Positions 1 to 5,486 of a stretch of 6,273 bases of DNA are shown here, piece after piece (positions within the stretch are counted from its first letter, which is position 1; every line of letters starts with the position of its first letter). Below the pieces are notes generated by a model. That model saw only the letters and a list, made by a program, of their open reading frames with translations, was not told where the DNA came from and did no database searches. The stretch spans positions 1 to 6,273 of the forward strand of contig DURF01000133.1 of NCBI GenBank assembly GCA_012837395.1. The letters are read 5' to 3'. The DNA is from Acholeplasma sp. (GTDB lineage Bacteria; Bacillota_I; Bacilli_A; Acholeplasmatales; Acholeplasmataceae). The position numbers were made by a program, and so were the translations under genes.

Positions 1-593
1 TACAATCACAATTTAACATTCCACACGTTTCAACAGGCGATATCTTCCGTGGCTTATTACGCACGGAAGATAGTATCGCTGATGAAGTTCGCAAGTATTT
101 AGATCAAGGGTTATTAGTACCAGATGAATTAACAAATCGTGTTGTTGAAAAAAGATTTGAACAAGACGATGTTAAAAAAGGTTTTATCTTTGATGGTTAT
201 CCAAGAAATGTTTTCCAAGCAGAAGCTTTTAGTAAGTTTTTAAAAGACAATAATTATGAAGTAGATTTAGTTATTAACTTTGCTGCTTCAGATGAAGTTA
301 TTGTGAAAAGATTAAGCGGAAGAAGAGTTTGTCCTAAATGTGGGGAAACTTATCATTTAGAAACAAACAAACCGAAAATAGATAACTTATGTGATAATGA
401 TCAAACTGAGTTAATTCAAAGAGAAGATGATAAACCAGCAACAATTTTAAAAAGATTAGCAGTTTATCATGATCAAACAAAACCACTTATAAATTACTAT
501 GAGAAACTAGGGATTTTAAAAACAGTTGATGGAACTGGCAACATTGAAGACACTAACAAAGCAATTACAAAAATTATAGGTGATTTAAAGTGA
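1..593 (+). CDS. adk: Adenylate kinase, 5' end beyond the window
   Basis: Adenylate kinase interconverts ATP + AMP and 2 ADP in the cytoplasm. The reading frame is open from base 3, well before the GTG at 303, so the gene enters from the left; 196 residues are visible. The P-loop and roughly the first 20 residues are missing. Visible landmarks in order are the AMP-binding segment IPHVSTGD, GFIFDGYPR (the family's GFLLDGFPR), and the LID domain starting GRRVCPKCG. The LID is the long zinc type: Cys codons at 330 and 339, Cys at 390 and Asp at 399, giving C-x2-C-x16-C-x2-D as in Bacillus subtilis. QREDD and a terminal helix follow. The gene ends at TGA 591-593, overlapping the map start GTG by four bases (GTGA), which suggests translational coupling. 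TGA here is the evidence for code 11. Identification is certain. Confidence 0.97.
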   Translation, partial: QSQFNIPHVSTGDIFRGLLRTEDSIADEVRKYLDQGLLVPDELTNRVVEKRFEQDDVKKGFIFDGYPRNVFQAEAFSKFLKDNNYEVDLVINFAASDEVIVKRLSGRRVCPKCGETYHLETNKPKIDNLCDNDQTELIQREDDKPATILKRLAVYHDQTKPLINYYEKLGILKTVDGTGNIEDTNKAITKIIGDLK

Positions 594-1348
594 TTACTAT
601 TAAATCCCAAAGAGAAATAGAATTAATGAGAGAAGCTGGAGCAATTCTTGCTGAAACGCATGAAATGCTCAAAGCTCACATTAAACCAGGTATAACAACA
701 GCGAAACTCGATAAACTTGCAGAAGAATTTATTATAAGTAAAGGTGGAAGTCCATCATTTAAAAACTATAACGGATTCCCAGGCTCAATTTGTTCATCAA
801 TTAATGAAGTTGTTGTTCACGGTATTCCATCAAAAAAAGCAGTTTTAAAAAATGGTGATATAATATCAATTGATTTAGGAGTAAACTTTCAAGGATATCA
901 TGCTGATGCGGCAATTACTCACCCAGTGGGTAATATAAGTGATAAAGTAAAAAAATTACTTGAAGTAACCGAAGCATCACTATATGAAGGATTAAAGGAA
1001 GCTAAACCAGGCAATCATTTATCAAATATATCACATCGTATTGAACAATTTATCAAACCACATGGTTATGGTATTGTAGAAGAATTTACTGGTCATGGTA
1101 TCGGTAAAAACTTACACGAAGAACCTTATGTACCAAACTTTGGCGAACCAAATGAAGGACCAATTTTACAAGAAGGTATGACTATTTGTGTTGAACCAAT
1201 GGTAAATTTAGGAACTAAAAATGTGAAAATTTTGAGGGACAATTGGACAACAGTAACAATTGATCGTAAATATAGTGCCCACTTTGAACATACAATTGTT
1301 ATTACAAAAGATGGGTATGAAATATTAACAAAACTAAGGAGTGAATAA
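590..1348 (+). CDS. map: Methionine aminopeptidase, type I
   Basis: This cytoplasmic metalloprotease removes the initiator Met from nascent proteins whose second residue is small. At 252 aa it is the short type Ia form, without an N-terminal zinc-finger extension. The five metal ligands of the pita-bread fold are all present: D95 (SIDLG), D106 (YHADAA), H169 (FTGHGIG), E202 (CVEPM) and E233 (HFEHT). The active-site His residues H77 (VVHGIP) and H176 (NLHEEP) are also kept. The start is GTG, overlapping the adk stop; AGGTGA at 578-583 lies 6 nt upstream and no better start is in frame. The stop TAA directly abuts the infA ATG with no gap. The adk-map-infA order is the usual spc-operon tail of Firmicutes. 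Nothing suggests loss of activity. Confidence 0.97.
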   Translation: MITIKSQREIELMREAGAILAETHEMLKAHIKPGITTAKLDKLAEEFIISKGGSPSFKNYNGFPGSICSSINEVVVHGIPSKKAVLKNGDIISIDLGVNFQGYHADAAITHPVGNISDKVKKLLEVTEASLYEGLKEAKPGNHLSNISHRIEQFIKPHGYGIVEEFTGHGIGKNLHEEPYVPNFGEPNEGPILQEGMTICVEPMVNLGTKNVKILRDNWTTVTIDRKYSAHFEHTIVITKDGYEILTKLRSE

Positions 1349-1567
1349 ATGGCTAAAGAAGATTTAATAGAAGTTCAAGGTAAGGTTATTGAAGTATTAC
1401 CAAATGCACAATTTAAAGTAGAATTAGAAAATGGGCATACAGTAAACGCCCACATATCTGGTAAAATCCGTATGTTTAAAATACGCATTTTACCTGGTGA
1501 CAATGTAACGGTAGAATTGTCACCATATGATTTATCACGCGGCCGTATAACATACAGACGCAAATAA
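1349..1567 (+). CDS. infA: Translation initiation factor IF-1
   Basis: IF-1 is a single OB-fold protein that occupies the 30S A site during initiation and cooperates with IF-2 and IF-3. The 72-aa length is exactly typical. Visible family signatures are [34 protein letters not shown], the ILPGD turn, [13 protein letters not shown] and the C-terminal YRRK. The stretch after KIRM reads FKIRIL where Bacillus has HFIRIL, a small deviation next to the ribosome-contacting loop. AAGGAG at 1336-1341 lies 7 nt before the ATG, inside the last codons of map, and the ATG immediately follows the map TAA, so the two genes are probably translationally coupled. Confidence 0.98.
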   Translation: MAKEDLIEVQGKVIEVLPNAQFKVELENGHTVNAHISGKIRMFKIRILPGDNVTVELSPYDLSRGRITYRRK

Positions 1568-1584
1568 ACAAGGAGGCATACATA

Positions 1585-1701
1585 ATGAAAGTAAGATCAT
1601 CCGTAAAAAAACGTAGTGAAGATGACATTATTGTCCGCAGAAAAGGACGCGTTTATGTCATCAATAAGAAAAATAGAAGACATAACCAAAGACAAGGTTA
1701 A
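1585..1701 (+). CDS. rpmJ: Ribosomal protein L36, zinc-less (C-minus) form
   Basis: This 38-codon gene lies between infA and rpsM, the expected place for rpmJ. AAGGAGG (1570-1576) sits 8 nt upstream of the ATG. The protein starts MKVRSSVKK, contains [10 protein letters not shown] and ends HNQRQG, matching the L36 start MKVRPSVKK, core IRRKGRVMVI and end KQRQG. L36 is a small 50S protein packed against 23S rRNA and is usually a zinc ribbon with ligands C11, C14, C27 and H32. Here the corresponding residues are S11, D14, N27 and R32, with a one-residue insertion moving a His to position 33. There is no Cys at all, so this is a C-minus form and cannot bind zinc in the usual way. Identity is certain from sequence and position; how the fold is stabilised without zinc is not visible. 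Confidence 0.96.
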   Translation: MKVRSSVKKRSEDDIIVRRKGRVYVINKKNRRHNQRQG

Positions 1702-1712
1702 TAGGAGGAACT

Positions 1713-2078
1713 ATGGCTAGAATAGCAGGTATAGATGTACCACGCGATAAGCGTGTGGTAATTTCATTAACATATATTTATGGAATTGGAAAACCAACCG
1801 CAATCCAAGTATTAAAAGATGCTGGAGTTAGCGAAGATATTAGAGTTAAAGATTTAACAGAAGATCAATTAAATAATATACGTCAAGAAGTAGCAAAATT
1901 ACAAATCGAAGGTGAATTACGTCGTGAAATTCAAATGAATGTTCGTCGTTTAATGGATATTGGTTCATACCGAGGCATTCGTCACCGTCGTGGATTACCA
2001 GTTAGAGGTCAAAATACGAGAAACAATGCTCGTACAAGACGTGGTAGAAAAACTACTGCTGCACGTAAGAAGAAATAA
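1713..2078 (+). CDS. rpsM: Ribosomal protein S13
   Basis: S13 sits in the head of the 30S subunit, contacts S19 and the P-site tRNA, and forms bridges to the 50S subunit. The 121-aa length is typical. It begins [15 protein letters not shown], includes the IYGIG turn of the helix-two-turn-helix region near residues 22-26, then [16 protein letters not shown] near residue 88 onward and [10 protein letters not shown], and ends in the basic tail AARKKK that reaches the tRNA. AGGAGG at 1703-1708 precedes the ATG by only 4 nt, slightly short but strong. It lies 11 nt after rpmJ and 13 nt before rpsK, at the head of the alpha-operon part of the cluster. No rpsD follows rpsK, as in Bacillus and unlike E. 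coli. Confidence 0.98.
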   Translation: MARIAGIDVPRDKRVVISLTYIYGIGKPTAIQVLKDAGVSEDIRVKDLTEDQLNNIRQEVAKLQIEGELRREIQMNVRRLMDIGSYRGIRHRRGLPVRGQNTRNNARTRRGRKTTAARKKK

Positions 2079-2091
2079 GGAGGAATAGGAA

Positions 2092-2478
2092 ATGGCACGT
2101 AAAAGAACGACAAAACGTCGAGTAAGAAAAAATATTCCCCTAGGTATTGCACATATTCATACAACTTTTAATAATACAATTGTTACTATAACAGACTTAG
2201 AAGGAAATGCAGTATCATGGTGTTCAGCGGGAGCCCTAGGAATTAAAGGTTCACGTAAATCAACTCCGTTTGCAGCACAAATGTCAGCTGAAACAGCAGC
2301 AAAAGCAGCTATGGAAAACGGAATGCAAAAAGTTGAAGTAAACGTAAAAGGTCCAGGACCAGGTCGTGAAGCAGCAATTAGATCTCTGCAAGCAGCAGGA
2401 TTAGAAATTACTGCGATTAAAGATGTAACACCATTACCACACAACGGATGTAGACCACCAAAACGTCCACGTGGATAA
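2092..2478 (+). CDS. rpsK: Ribosomal protein S11
   Basis: S11 is a 30S platform protein next to the mRNA exit channel and the 3' end of 16S rRNA. The 128-aa protein carries the family landmarks [38 protein letters not shown], the anion loop [22 protein letters not shown] and the C-terminal [10 protein letters not shown]. The Asn-Gly in PHNGC is the site that becomes isoaspartate in E. coli S11. The last residues are PRG rather than the common RRV, and the loop has P where A or S is usual; both look like lineage variation. AAGGAGG at 2077-2083, overlapping the rpsM stop, is 8 nt from the ATG. Confidence 0.98.
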   Translation: MARKRTTKRRVRKNIPLGIAHIHTTFNNTIVTITDLEGNAVSWCSAGALGIKGSRKSTPFAAQMSAETAAKAAMENGMQKVEVNVKGPGPGREAAIRSLQAAGLEITAIKDVTPLPHNGCRPPKRPRG

Positions 2479-2497
2479 GAATAGGAAGGGGTAACTT

Positions 2498-3487
2498 ATG
2501 AAAGAATTAAAGTTTGAGAAGCCCAAAGTAGACGTTAAAATAATTAATGACTATAATGTGGAATACTCAATTAGACCATTAGCAAGAGGCTTTGGGATTA
2601 CTTTAGGTAACACCTTAAGAAGAGTTTTATTATCTTCTGTTCCAGGTGCAGCAATTGTTAATGTTAAAATTGATGGTATTCAACATGAATATTCTACAAT
2701 TGACGGCGTATATGAAGACGTAATGGGAATTGTTTTAAATTTAAAACAAGTTGTCATTAGCGTTGATTCAAAAGAGCCAAATTTTGAACAAAAGTTAGAA
2801 TTATATGTTGAAGGTCCAACTACTGTAACAGCAGGGGACTTCAACAAAGTAACAGGGGTTAATATTATTAATCCTGATCAAGTAATCGCAACCATTACAG
2901 GTAATAATTCATTTAGTATGGAAGTTACTGTACGTCGTGGAATTGGTTATGTTAGTGCAGAAGATAACAAAGAATTTAGTTATAACCAAGTAGGAATTAT
3001 CGCAATCGACGCACTTTACTCACCGGTAAAACGTGTATCATATAATGTTGATAAAATCCGTGGTGATGATGATGCATTAACATTAAATATTGAAACCGAT
3101 GGATCAATTGATGGTCATGATGTCTTACCGGTTGCTTCAAAGATTTTAATTGACTACTTAACAACAATCGTTGAAGTAAGTGAAGAAGTAATTCATGAAG
3201 ACTTCATTAAAGAAGAAGAAAAAGAACCAGTTAACGAAAAACTTGAAATGAGTATTGATAAACTTGATCTAACAGTGCGTTTATATAACAGTTTAAAAAG
3301 AGCAGGTATTACAACAGTTGCTGAAATTGTTGAAAAATCTGAAGAAGAAATTATGCGTTTAAGAAGTTTAGGTAGAAAATCATTTAAAGAATTAAAAGAT
3401 AAACTTGTTGAACACAACTTATCATTCGCTAATTCTGTTATGAGAGACCACTTAGACGATGAATCCCTTGAGGAAGAAGAGGAGTAA
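2498..3487 (+). CDS. rpoA: DNA-directed RNA polymerase subunit alpha
   Basis: Alpha dimerises to nucleate RNA polymerase assembly and contacts UP elements and activators through its C-terminal domain. At 329 aa it is full length. The N-terminal domain (about 1-228) shows the dimer signature [20 protein letters not shown] (residues 30-49) and the [10 protein letters not shown] strand (171-180). An acidic linker around 229-247 leads to the C-terminal domain (about 250-310). R261, N264, G292, K294 and S295 match the DNA-contacting R265, N268, G296, K298 and S299 of E. coli, so UP-element binding is probably kept. A run of Glu ends the protein (EEEEE), and the same bases supply the AGGAG used by rplQ. 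The upstream SD is AAGGGG (2486-2491), 6 nt from the ATG. The gene lies 19 nt after rpsK and 4 nt before rplQ. Confidence 0.98.
   Translation: MKELKFEKPKVDVKIINDYNVEYSIRPLARGFGITLGNTLRRVLLSSVPGAAIVNVKIDGIQHEYSTIDGVYEDVMGIVLNLKQVVISVDSKEPNFEQKLELYVEGPTTVTAGDFNKVTGVNIINPDQVIATITGNNSFSMEVTVRRGIGYVSAEDNKEFSYNQVGIIAIDALYSPVKRVSYNVDKIRGDDDALTLNIETDGSIDGHDVLPVASKILIDYLTTIVEVSEEVIHEDFIKEEEKEPVNEKLEMSIDKLDLTVRLYNSLKRAGITTVAEIVEKSEEEIMRLRSLGRKSFKELKDKLVEHNLSFANSVMRDHLDDESLEEEEE
3480..3484 (+). promoter_or_regulatory. Shine-Dalgarno site that fixes the rplQ start
   Basis: AGGAG lies 7 nt upstream of the ATG at 3492. An upstream in-frame ATG at 3459, inside rpoA, would add eleven residues, but it has no comparable site and L17 proteins normally start M-x-Y-x-K-L-G-R. 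The site is embedded in the GAA/GAG codons of the poly-Glu tail of rpoA, so one purine run both encodes the acidic tail and recruits ribosomes for rplQ. Confidence 0.85.
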
Positions 3488-3491
3488 AACT

Positions 3492-3851
3492 ATGTCATAT
3501 AGCAAATTAGGAAGAAATAGTAGCCAAAGAAAAGCCTTATTACGCGACTTAGTTACAGACATTATAATTTATGAAAGAATAACAACAACTGAAGCTAAAG
3601 CTAAAGAATTAAAAAAATTAGCTGATAAAATGATTACACTTGCAAAAGATGGATCACTTGCAGCTAGAAGAAAAGCAGCTGAAATTGTTCGTTTTGAACC
3701 AGTTGACGGTGAAGAAATCAACGCTATTCAAAAATTATTTGATGTAATTGGACCACGTTATGAAGACCGTACAGGTGGATATACAAGAATTATCAAAACT
3801 GTCCCACGTCGTGGAGATGGCGCTCCAATGGCAATTATTGAATTAATATAA
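3492..3851 (+). CDS. rplQ: Ribosomal protein L17
   Basis: L17 is a 50S protein near the peptide exit tunnel. From the chosen ATG it is 119 aa, the normal bacterial length. It starts [20 protein letters not shown], has the [14 protein letters not shown] segment (about residues 37-50), then [16 protein letters not shown] and a C-terminal strand AIIELI. The start was chosen from the family's conserved N-terminus and the AGGAG 7 nt upstream; the longer in-frame start at 3459 lies within rpoA and gives an atypical extension. This is the last gene of the cluster, followed 12 nt later by an intrinsic terminator. In Bacillus the ecfA-ecfT-truA genes come next; here an insertion sequence does. Confidence 0.97.
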   Translation: MSYSKLGRNSSQRKALLRDLVTDIIIYERITTTEAKAKELKKLADKMITLAKDGSLAARRKAAEIVRFEPVDGEEINAIQKLFDVIGPRYEDRTGGYTRIIKTVPRRGDGAPMAIIELI

Positions 3852-3863
3852 TAACAAATTAAG

Positions 3864-3892
3864 CCTCTAGATTATATTCTGGAGGTTTTTTT
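3864..3892 (+). terminator. Intrinsic terminator of the alpha operon
   Basis: CCTCTAG (3864-3870) pairs with CTGGAGG (3879-3885), seven base pairs including one G-U, around the loop ATTATATT. Seven T residues follow (3886-3892). Pairing can extend outward through a G-U and two A-T pairs. It starts 12 nt after the rplQ stop and is the only terminator-like structure after the + strand genes, so it should end the whole ribosomal transcript. Confidence 0.93.
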
Positions 3893-3897
3893 ATTAG

Positions 3898-3921
3898 GGA
3901 CTTTGAAATAATATGTGGTTT
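3898..3921 (+). repeat. Left terminal inverted repeat, outer copy
   Basis: It begins GGACTTTGAAATA and continues ATATGTGGTTT. Bases 3901-3919 match the right end (5396-5414, reverse complement) at 17 of 19 positions, with mismatches only at two internal bases. It starts six bases past the T-tract of the rplQ terminator. Confidence 0.75.
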
Positions 3922-3933
3922 ATGAAAAACGAG

Positions 3934-3952
3934 CTTTGAAATAATATGTGGT
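3934..3952 (+). repeat. Second, inner copy of the left terminal repeat
   Basis: These 19 bases, CTTTGAAATAATATGTGGT, are identical to 3901-3919, giving a direct repeat with a 33-bp period. Similarity stops outside these bases: the inner copy is preceded by GAG and followed by CCAAC, the outer by GGA and TTATG. It may be the true left end with a solo repeat outside it, or a subterminal transposase binding site. Confidence 0.8.
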
Positions 3953-3967
3953 CCAACAATAAACATA

Positions 3968-3999
3968 GGCGTAATTCAGTTAAGAATTACGCCTTTTTT
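3968..3999 (+). terminator. Internal IS terminator facing + strand transcription
   Basis: GGCGTAATTC (3968-3977) and GAATTACGCC (3984-3993) form a perfect ten-pair stem around AGTTAA, followed by six T residues. The U-tract is on the + strand side; on the - strand the hairpin is followed only by TATGTTTATT, so it is a weaker stop for the transposase message ending 20 nt away. Its likely role (inference) is to stop + strand read-through from the ribosomal operon before it becomes antisense to the transposase. Confidence 0.88.
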
Positions 4000-4019
4000 G
4001 TACAATAATTAACTTTAAC

Positions 4020-5321
4020 TTATTTTCTTAAATTTAATGACACATTTTTATTAATAGAATACATAACTCGAGCCCTAAATCTTTCAAAATTAGTAACTCC
4101 AAATGCATTTCTAATAATAGTTTTAATGTTTCTGTTTGTGGATTCTAATCTACCGTTTGAATATCTAACGCCGTCATACTTAGTAAAAGAATTAATGATT
4201 TCTTTCTTCCAGCGATTTAAGGTTTTTCCATATTCTCTAATTTCAACAATATTATGATTTCTAAAACGATCAATTAAATCTAACAATGTTTCTTCAGCGG
4301 TTTCAATATTTGAATAACTATTAAAATCTTGATAAATGTGTTTTAAATCATAAATTTCTTTTAGTTCTTTATTAGAACTTAATAAGTGTTCTAATAAATC
4401 CATGGAGTAGACGCTAAACTTATATTTATATATCCAAAGATATCTACCTTTAATATTTTTCTTATTATGTCTAATCATCCAAGAAAACTTTTTTAATAAA
4501 TATCCGAAATCATTTGAATAATTCAAATTTTCATTTTCAAGTTTTAAATAATAATTCATTACTTGAATTCGTTTCTTATCTAGTATACGGTTTATGTTAG
4601 TTACTACATTGAAAGCATCGGCGACTATCTTAGCCTTAGGCATAAAACGTCTAACAACGTCTTTATAAGGTGCCCAAAGGTCCATAACGACATATTCAAC
4701 GTTATCTAACTCAGAAATACTAAACCTCTCAAAATATCTTATTAAATATTCCTTACGCCTAGTTTTTAAGACATCAACTATTTTAGATTTATGAAAATCA
4801 AATAAAATACAGGCGTAAGGATATTTGATATTTGACTTAATATGTACTTCATCAATACATAATACTTTAGGAAGTTTATTTCTCTCAGCTTTAACATAGT
4901 GATCAAAGAGATTGATGACCGTATTTACAGAAGTATTAAAGTATCTAGCAGCACTGGTAAATGAATGATTAAAGTCTTTTAAGTAATCTAAAATATTCAT
5001 AATAGTTAGTTTAGATAATCTAAATTTATGATCAGTAAAAGGATCATTTTCATAAAATGTTTTATTACAAGTTTTACACTTATATCTTCTTCTGTAAAAG
5101 ATAATATAAGTTTTTCTAGTAATAGTTATTGAATGTGTTATTTTAGATTTGACATATTCATTTATAACATAATTAGCTATATTACAAAAAGGGCAACATT
5201 CTTTTTCTGGATTCAATTTAATATGCAAAAATAAATCTCTTTTATCAGTCGTTACATTAATAGTTTTAATTTTATTTTTTATGTGTTCAAATTCGTATGT
5301 TTTTATGATATTATCATACAT
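4020..5321 (-). CDS. tnp: ISL3-family DDE transposase
   Basis: This 433-aa cytoplasmic protein would bind the element's terminal repeats and catalyse its transposition. An N-terminal zinc-binding domain has C43-x2-C46 and C82-x2-C85, the zf-ISL3 arrangement, followed by a helix-turn-helix near residues 121-143 (FTSAARYFNTSVNTVINLF). The catalytic domain shows D157 in CIDEVHIK, D214 in VVMDLWAPY and E393 in YSNGRLESTNRNIK, the expected DDE residues, then the family's RNAFGVTNFERFRARV ending. The motif usually read as D-x-F-H-V is DAFNV (D235-V239), with Asn for His. The length is normal and no stop or frameshift is seen, so the gene looks intact. AAAGGAG (5327-5333) is 5 nt from the ATG but lies in a stem with an upstream sequence. 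A/T content is as high as in the neighbours, so composition does not mark it as foreign. Confidence 0.95.
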   Translation of the reverse strand: MYDNIIKTYEFEHIKNKIKTINVTTDKRDLFLHIKLNPEKECCPFCNIANYVINEYVKSKITHSITITRKTYIIFYRRRYKCKTCNKTFYENDPFTDHKFRLSKLTIMNILDYLKDFNHSFTSAARYFNTSVNTVINLFDHYVKAERNKLPKVLCIDEVHIKSNIKYPYACILFDFHKSKIVDVLKTRRKEYLIRYFERFSISELDNVEYVVMDLWAPYKDVVRRFMPKAKIVADAFNVVTNINRILDKKRIQVMNYYLKLENENLNYSNDFGYLLKKFSWMIRHNKKNIKGRYLWIYKYKFSVYSMDLLEHLLSSNKELKEIYDLKHIYQDFNSYSNIETAEETLLDLIDRFRNHNIVEIREYGKTLNRWKKEIINSFTKYDGVRYSNGRLESTNRNIKTIIRNAFGVTNFERFRARVMYSINKNVSLNLRK

Positions 5322-5378
5322 GAAGGCTCCTTTCGTTTTAATTATTGTTCAATAATATAGTAACATTAAGAAGCCTTC
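5322..5378 (-). promoter_or_regulatory. Leader stem that hides the transposase ribosome binding site
   Basis: Read on the - strand, GAAGGCTTCTT (5378-5368) pairs with AAGGAGCCTTC (5332-5322): eleven consecutive pairs, ten Watson-Crick and one G-U, around a 35-nt loop. The right arm contains the AAGGAG and the whole spacer up to the ATG, so ribosomes could not reach the site when the stem forms. The loop holds a small hairpin (5341-5346 with 5351-5356). IS10 and IS50 are known to hide the transposase start in read-through transcripts in this way. A TATAAT hexamer at 5395-5390 could be the -10 of an internal promoter, but no convincing -35 box is visible. Whether the native transcript includes the upstream arm is unknown. 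Confidence 0.65.
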
Positions 5379-5395
5379 TTTTTTATTTAATTATA

Positions 5396-5416
5396 ACCAT
5401 ATAATATTTCAAAGCC
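5396..5416 (-). repeat. Right terminal inverted repeat
   Basis: Read inward on the - strand it begins GGCTTTGAAATATTATATGG. It matches both left copies at 17 of 19 positions over CTTTGAAAT...GGT, and resembles ISL3-family ends in starting with GG and a pyrimidine run. Outside it, 5424-5434 repeats ACCATATAAT, possibly a decayed second copy mirroring the doubled left end. Confidence 0.78.
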
Positions 5417-5446
5417 TATATAAACCATATAATTCTACATACTGCC

Positions 5447-5483
5447 AAAAACAGAAATGATTATAGTCATTTCTGTTTTTTTT
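5447..5483 (-). terminator. Strong, probably bidirectional intrinsic terminator
   Basis: AAAAACAGAAATGA (5447-5460) and TCATTTCTGTTTTT (5467-5480) are perfect complements, a 14-pair stem with loop TTATAG. The - strand reading starts 3 nt past the stop of the Fic-like gene and ends in five T residues. The + strand reading ends in eight T residues (5476-5483), so it could also stop transcription leaving the insertion sequence. It lies outside the right terminal repeat and so belongs to the chromosome side. Confidence 0.88.
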
Positions 5484-5486
5484 GTT

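Larger units (their letters stand above)
3898..5416 (-). mobile_element. ISL3-family insertion sequence
   Basis: The element spans about 1.5 kb and carries one intact ISL3-type transposase on the - strand. The ends read GG(A)CTTTGAAAT inward on both sides. The 19 bases at 3901-3919 match the reverse complement of 5396-5414 at 17 positions. The left boundary is uncertain because the same 19 bases recur exactly at 3934-3952, so the element could start near 3898 or near 3931. I looked for the 8-bp target duplication typical of the family at either boundary and found none, which suggests an older insertion, a rearranged end or mis-set limits. It lies just behind the rplQ terminator, where it does not disturb essential genes. 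Confidence 0.82.

Noticed and set aside
303..593. GTG at 303 as the start of a separate 96-aa protein
   Set aside because: The same frame is open back to base 3 and encodes the rest of adenylate kinase, so 303 is an internal Val codon.
2157..2444. - strand ORF opposite rpsK, and similar shadows opposite infA and rpoA
   Set aside because: They are antisense to certain ribosomal or polymerase genes and resemble no family; codon structure explains them.
3459..3491. Upstream ATG giving an L17 eleven residues longer
   Set aside because: It lies inside rpoA, lacks a well-placed SD and yields an N-terminus unlike L17; the ATG at 3492 has AGGAG 7 nt upstream and the conserved start.
5390..5418. A full sigma-A promoter for the transposase in the right end
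   Set aside because: TATAAT is present at 5395-5390 on the - strand, but at 15-18 bp spacing the upstream hexamers (such as TAGGCT) do not resemble TTGACA; such -10 matches are frequent in AT-rich DNA.
3890..5424. 8-bp target-site duplication flanking the insertion sequence
   Set aside because: Bases next to 3898 (TTTATTAG) or next to 3931 do not match those after 5416 (TATATAAA), and shifting either boundary by one or two bases does not help.
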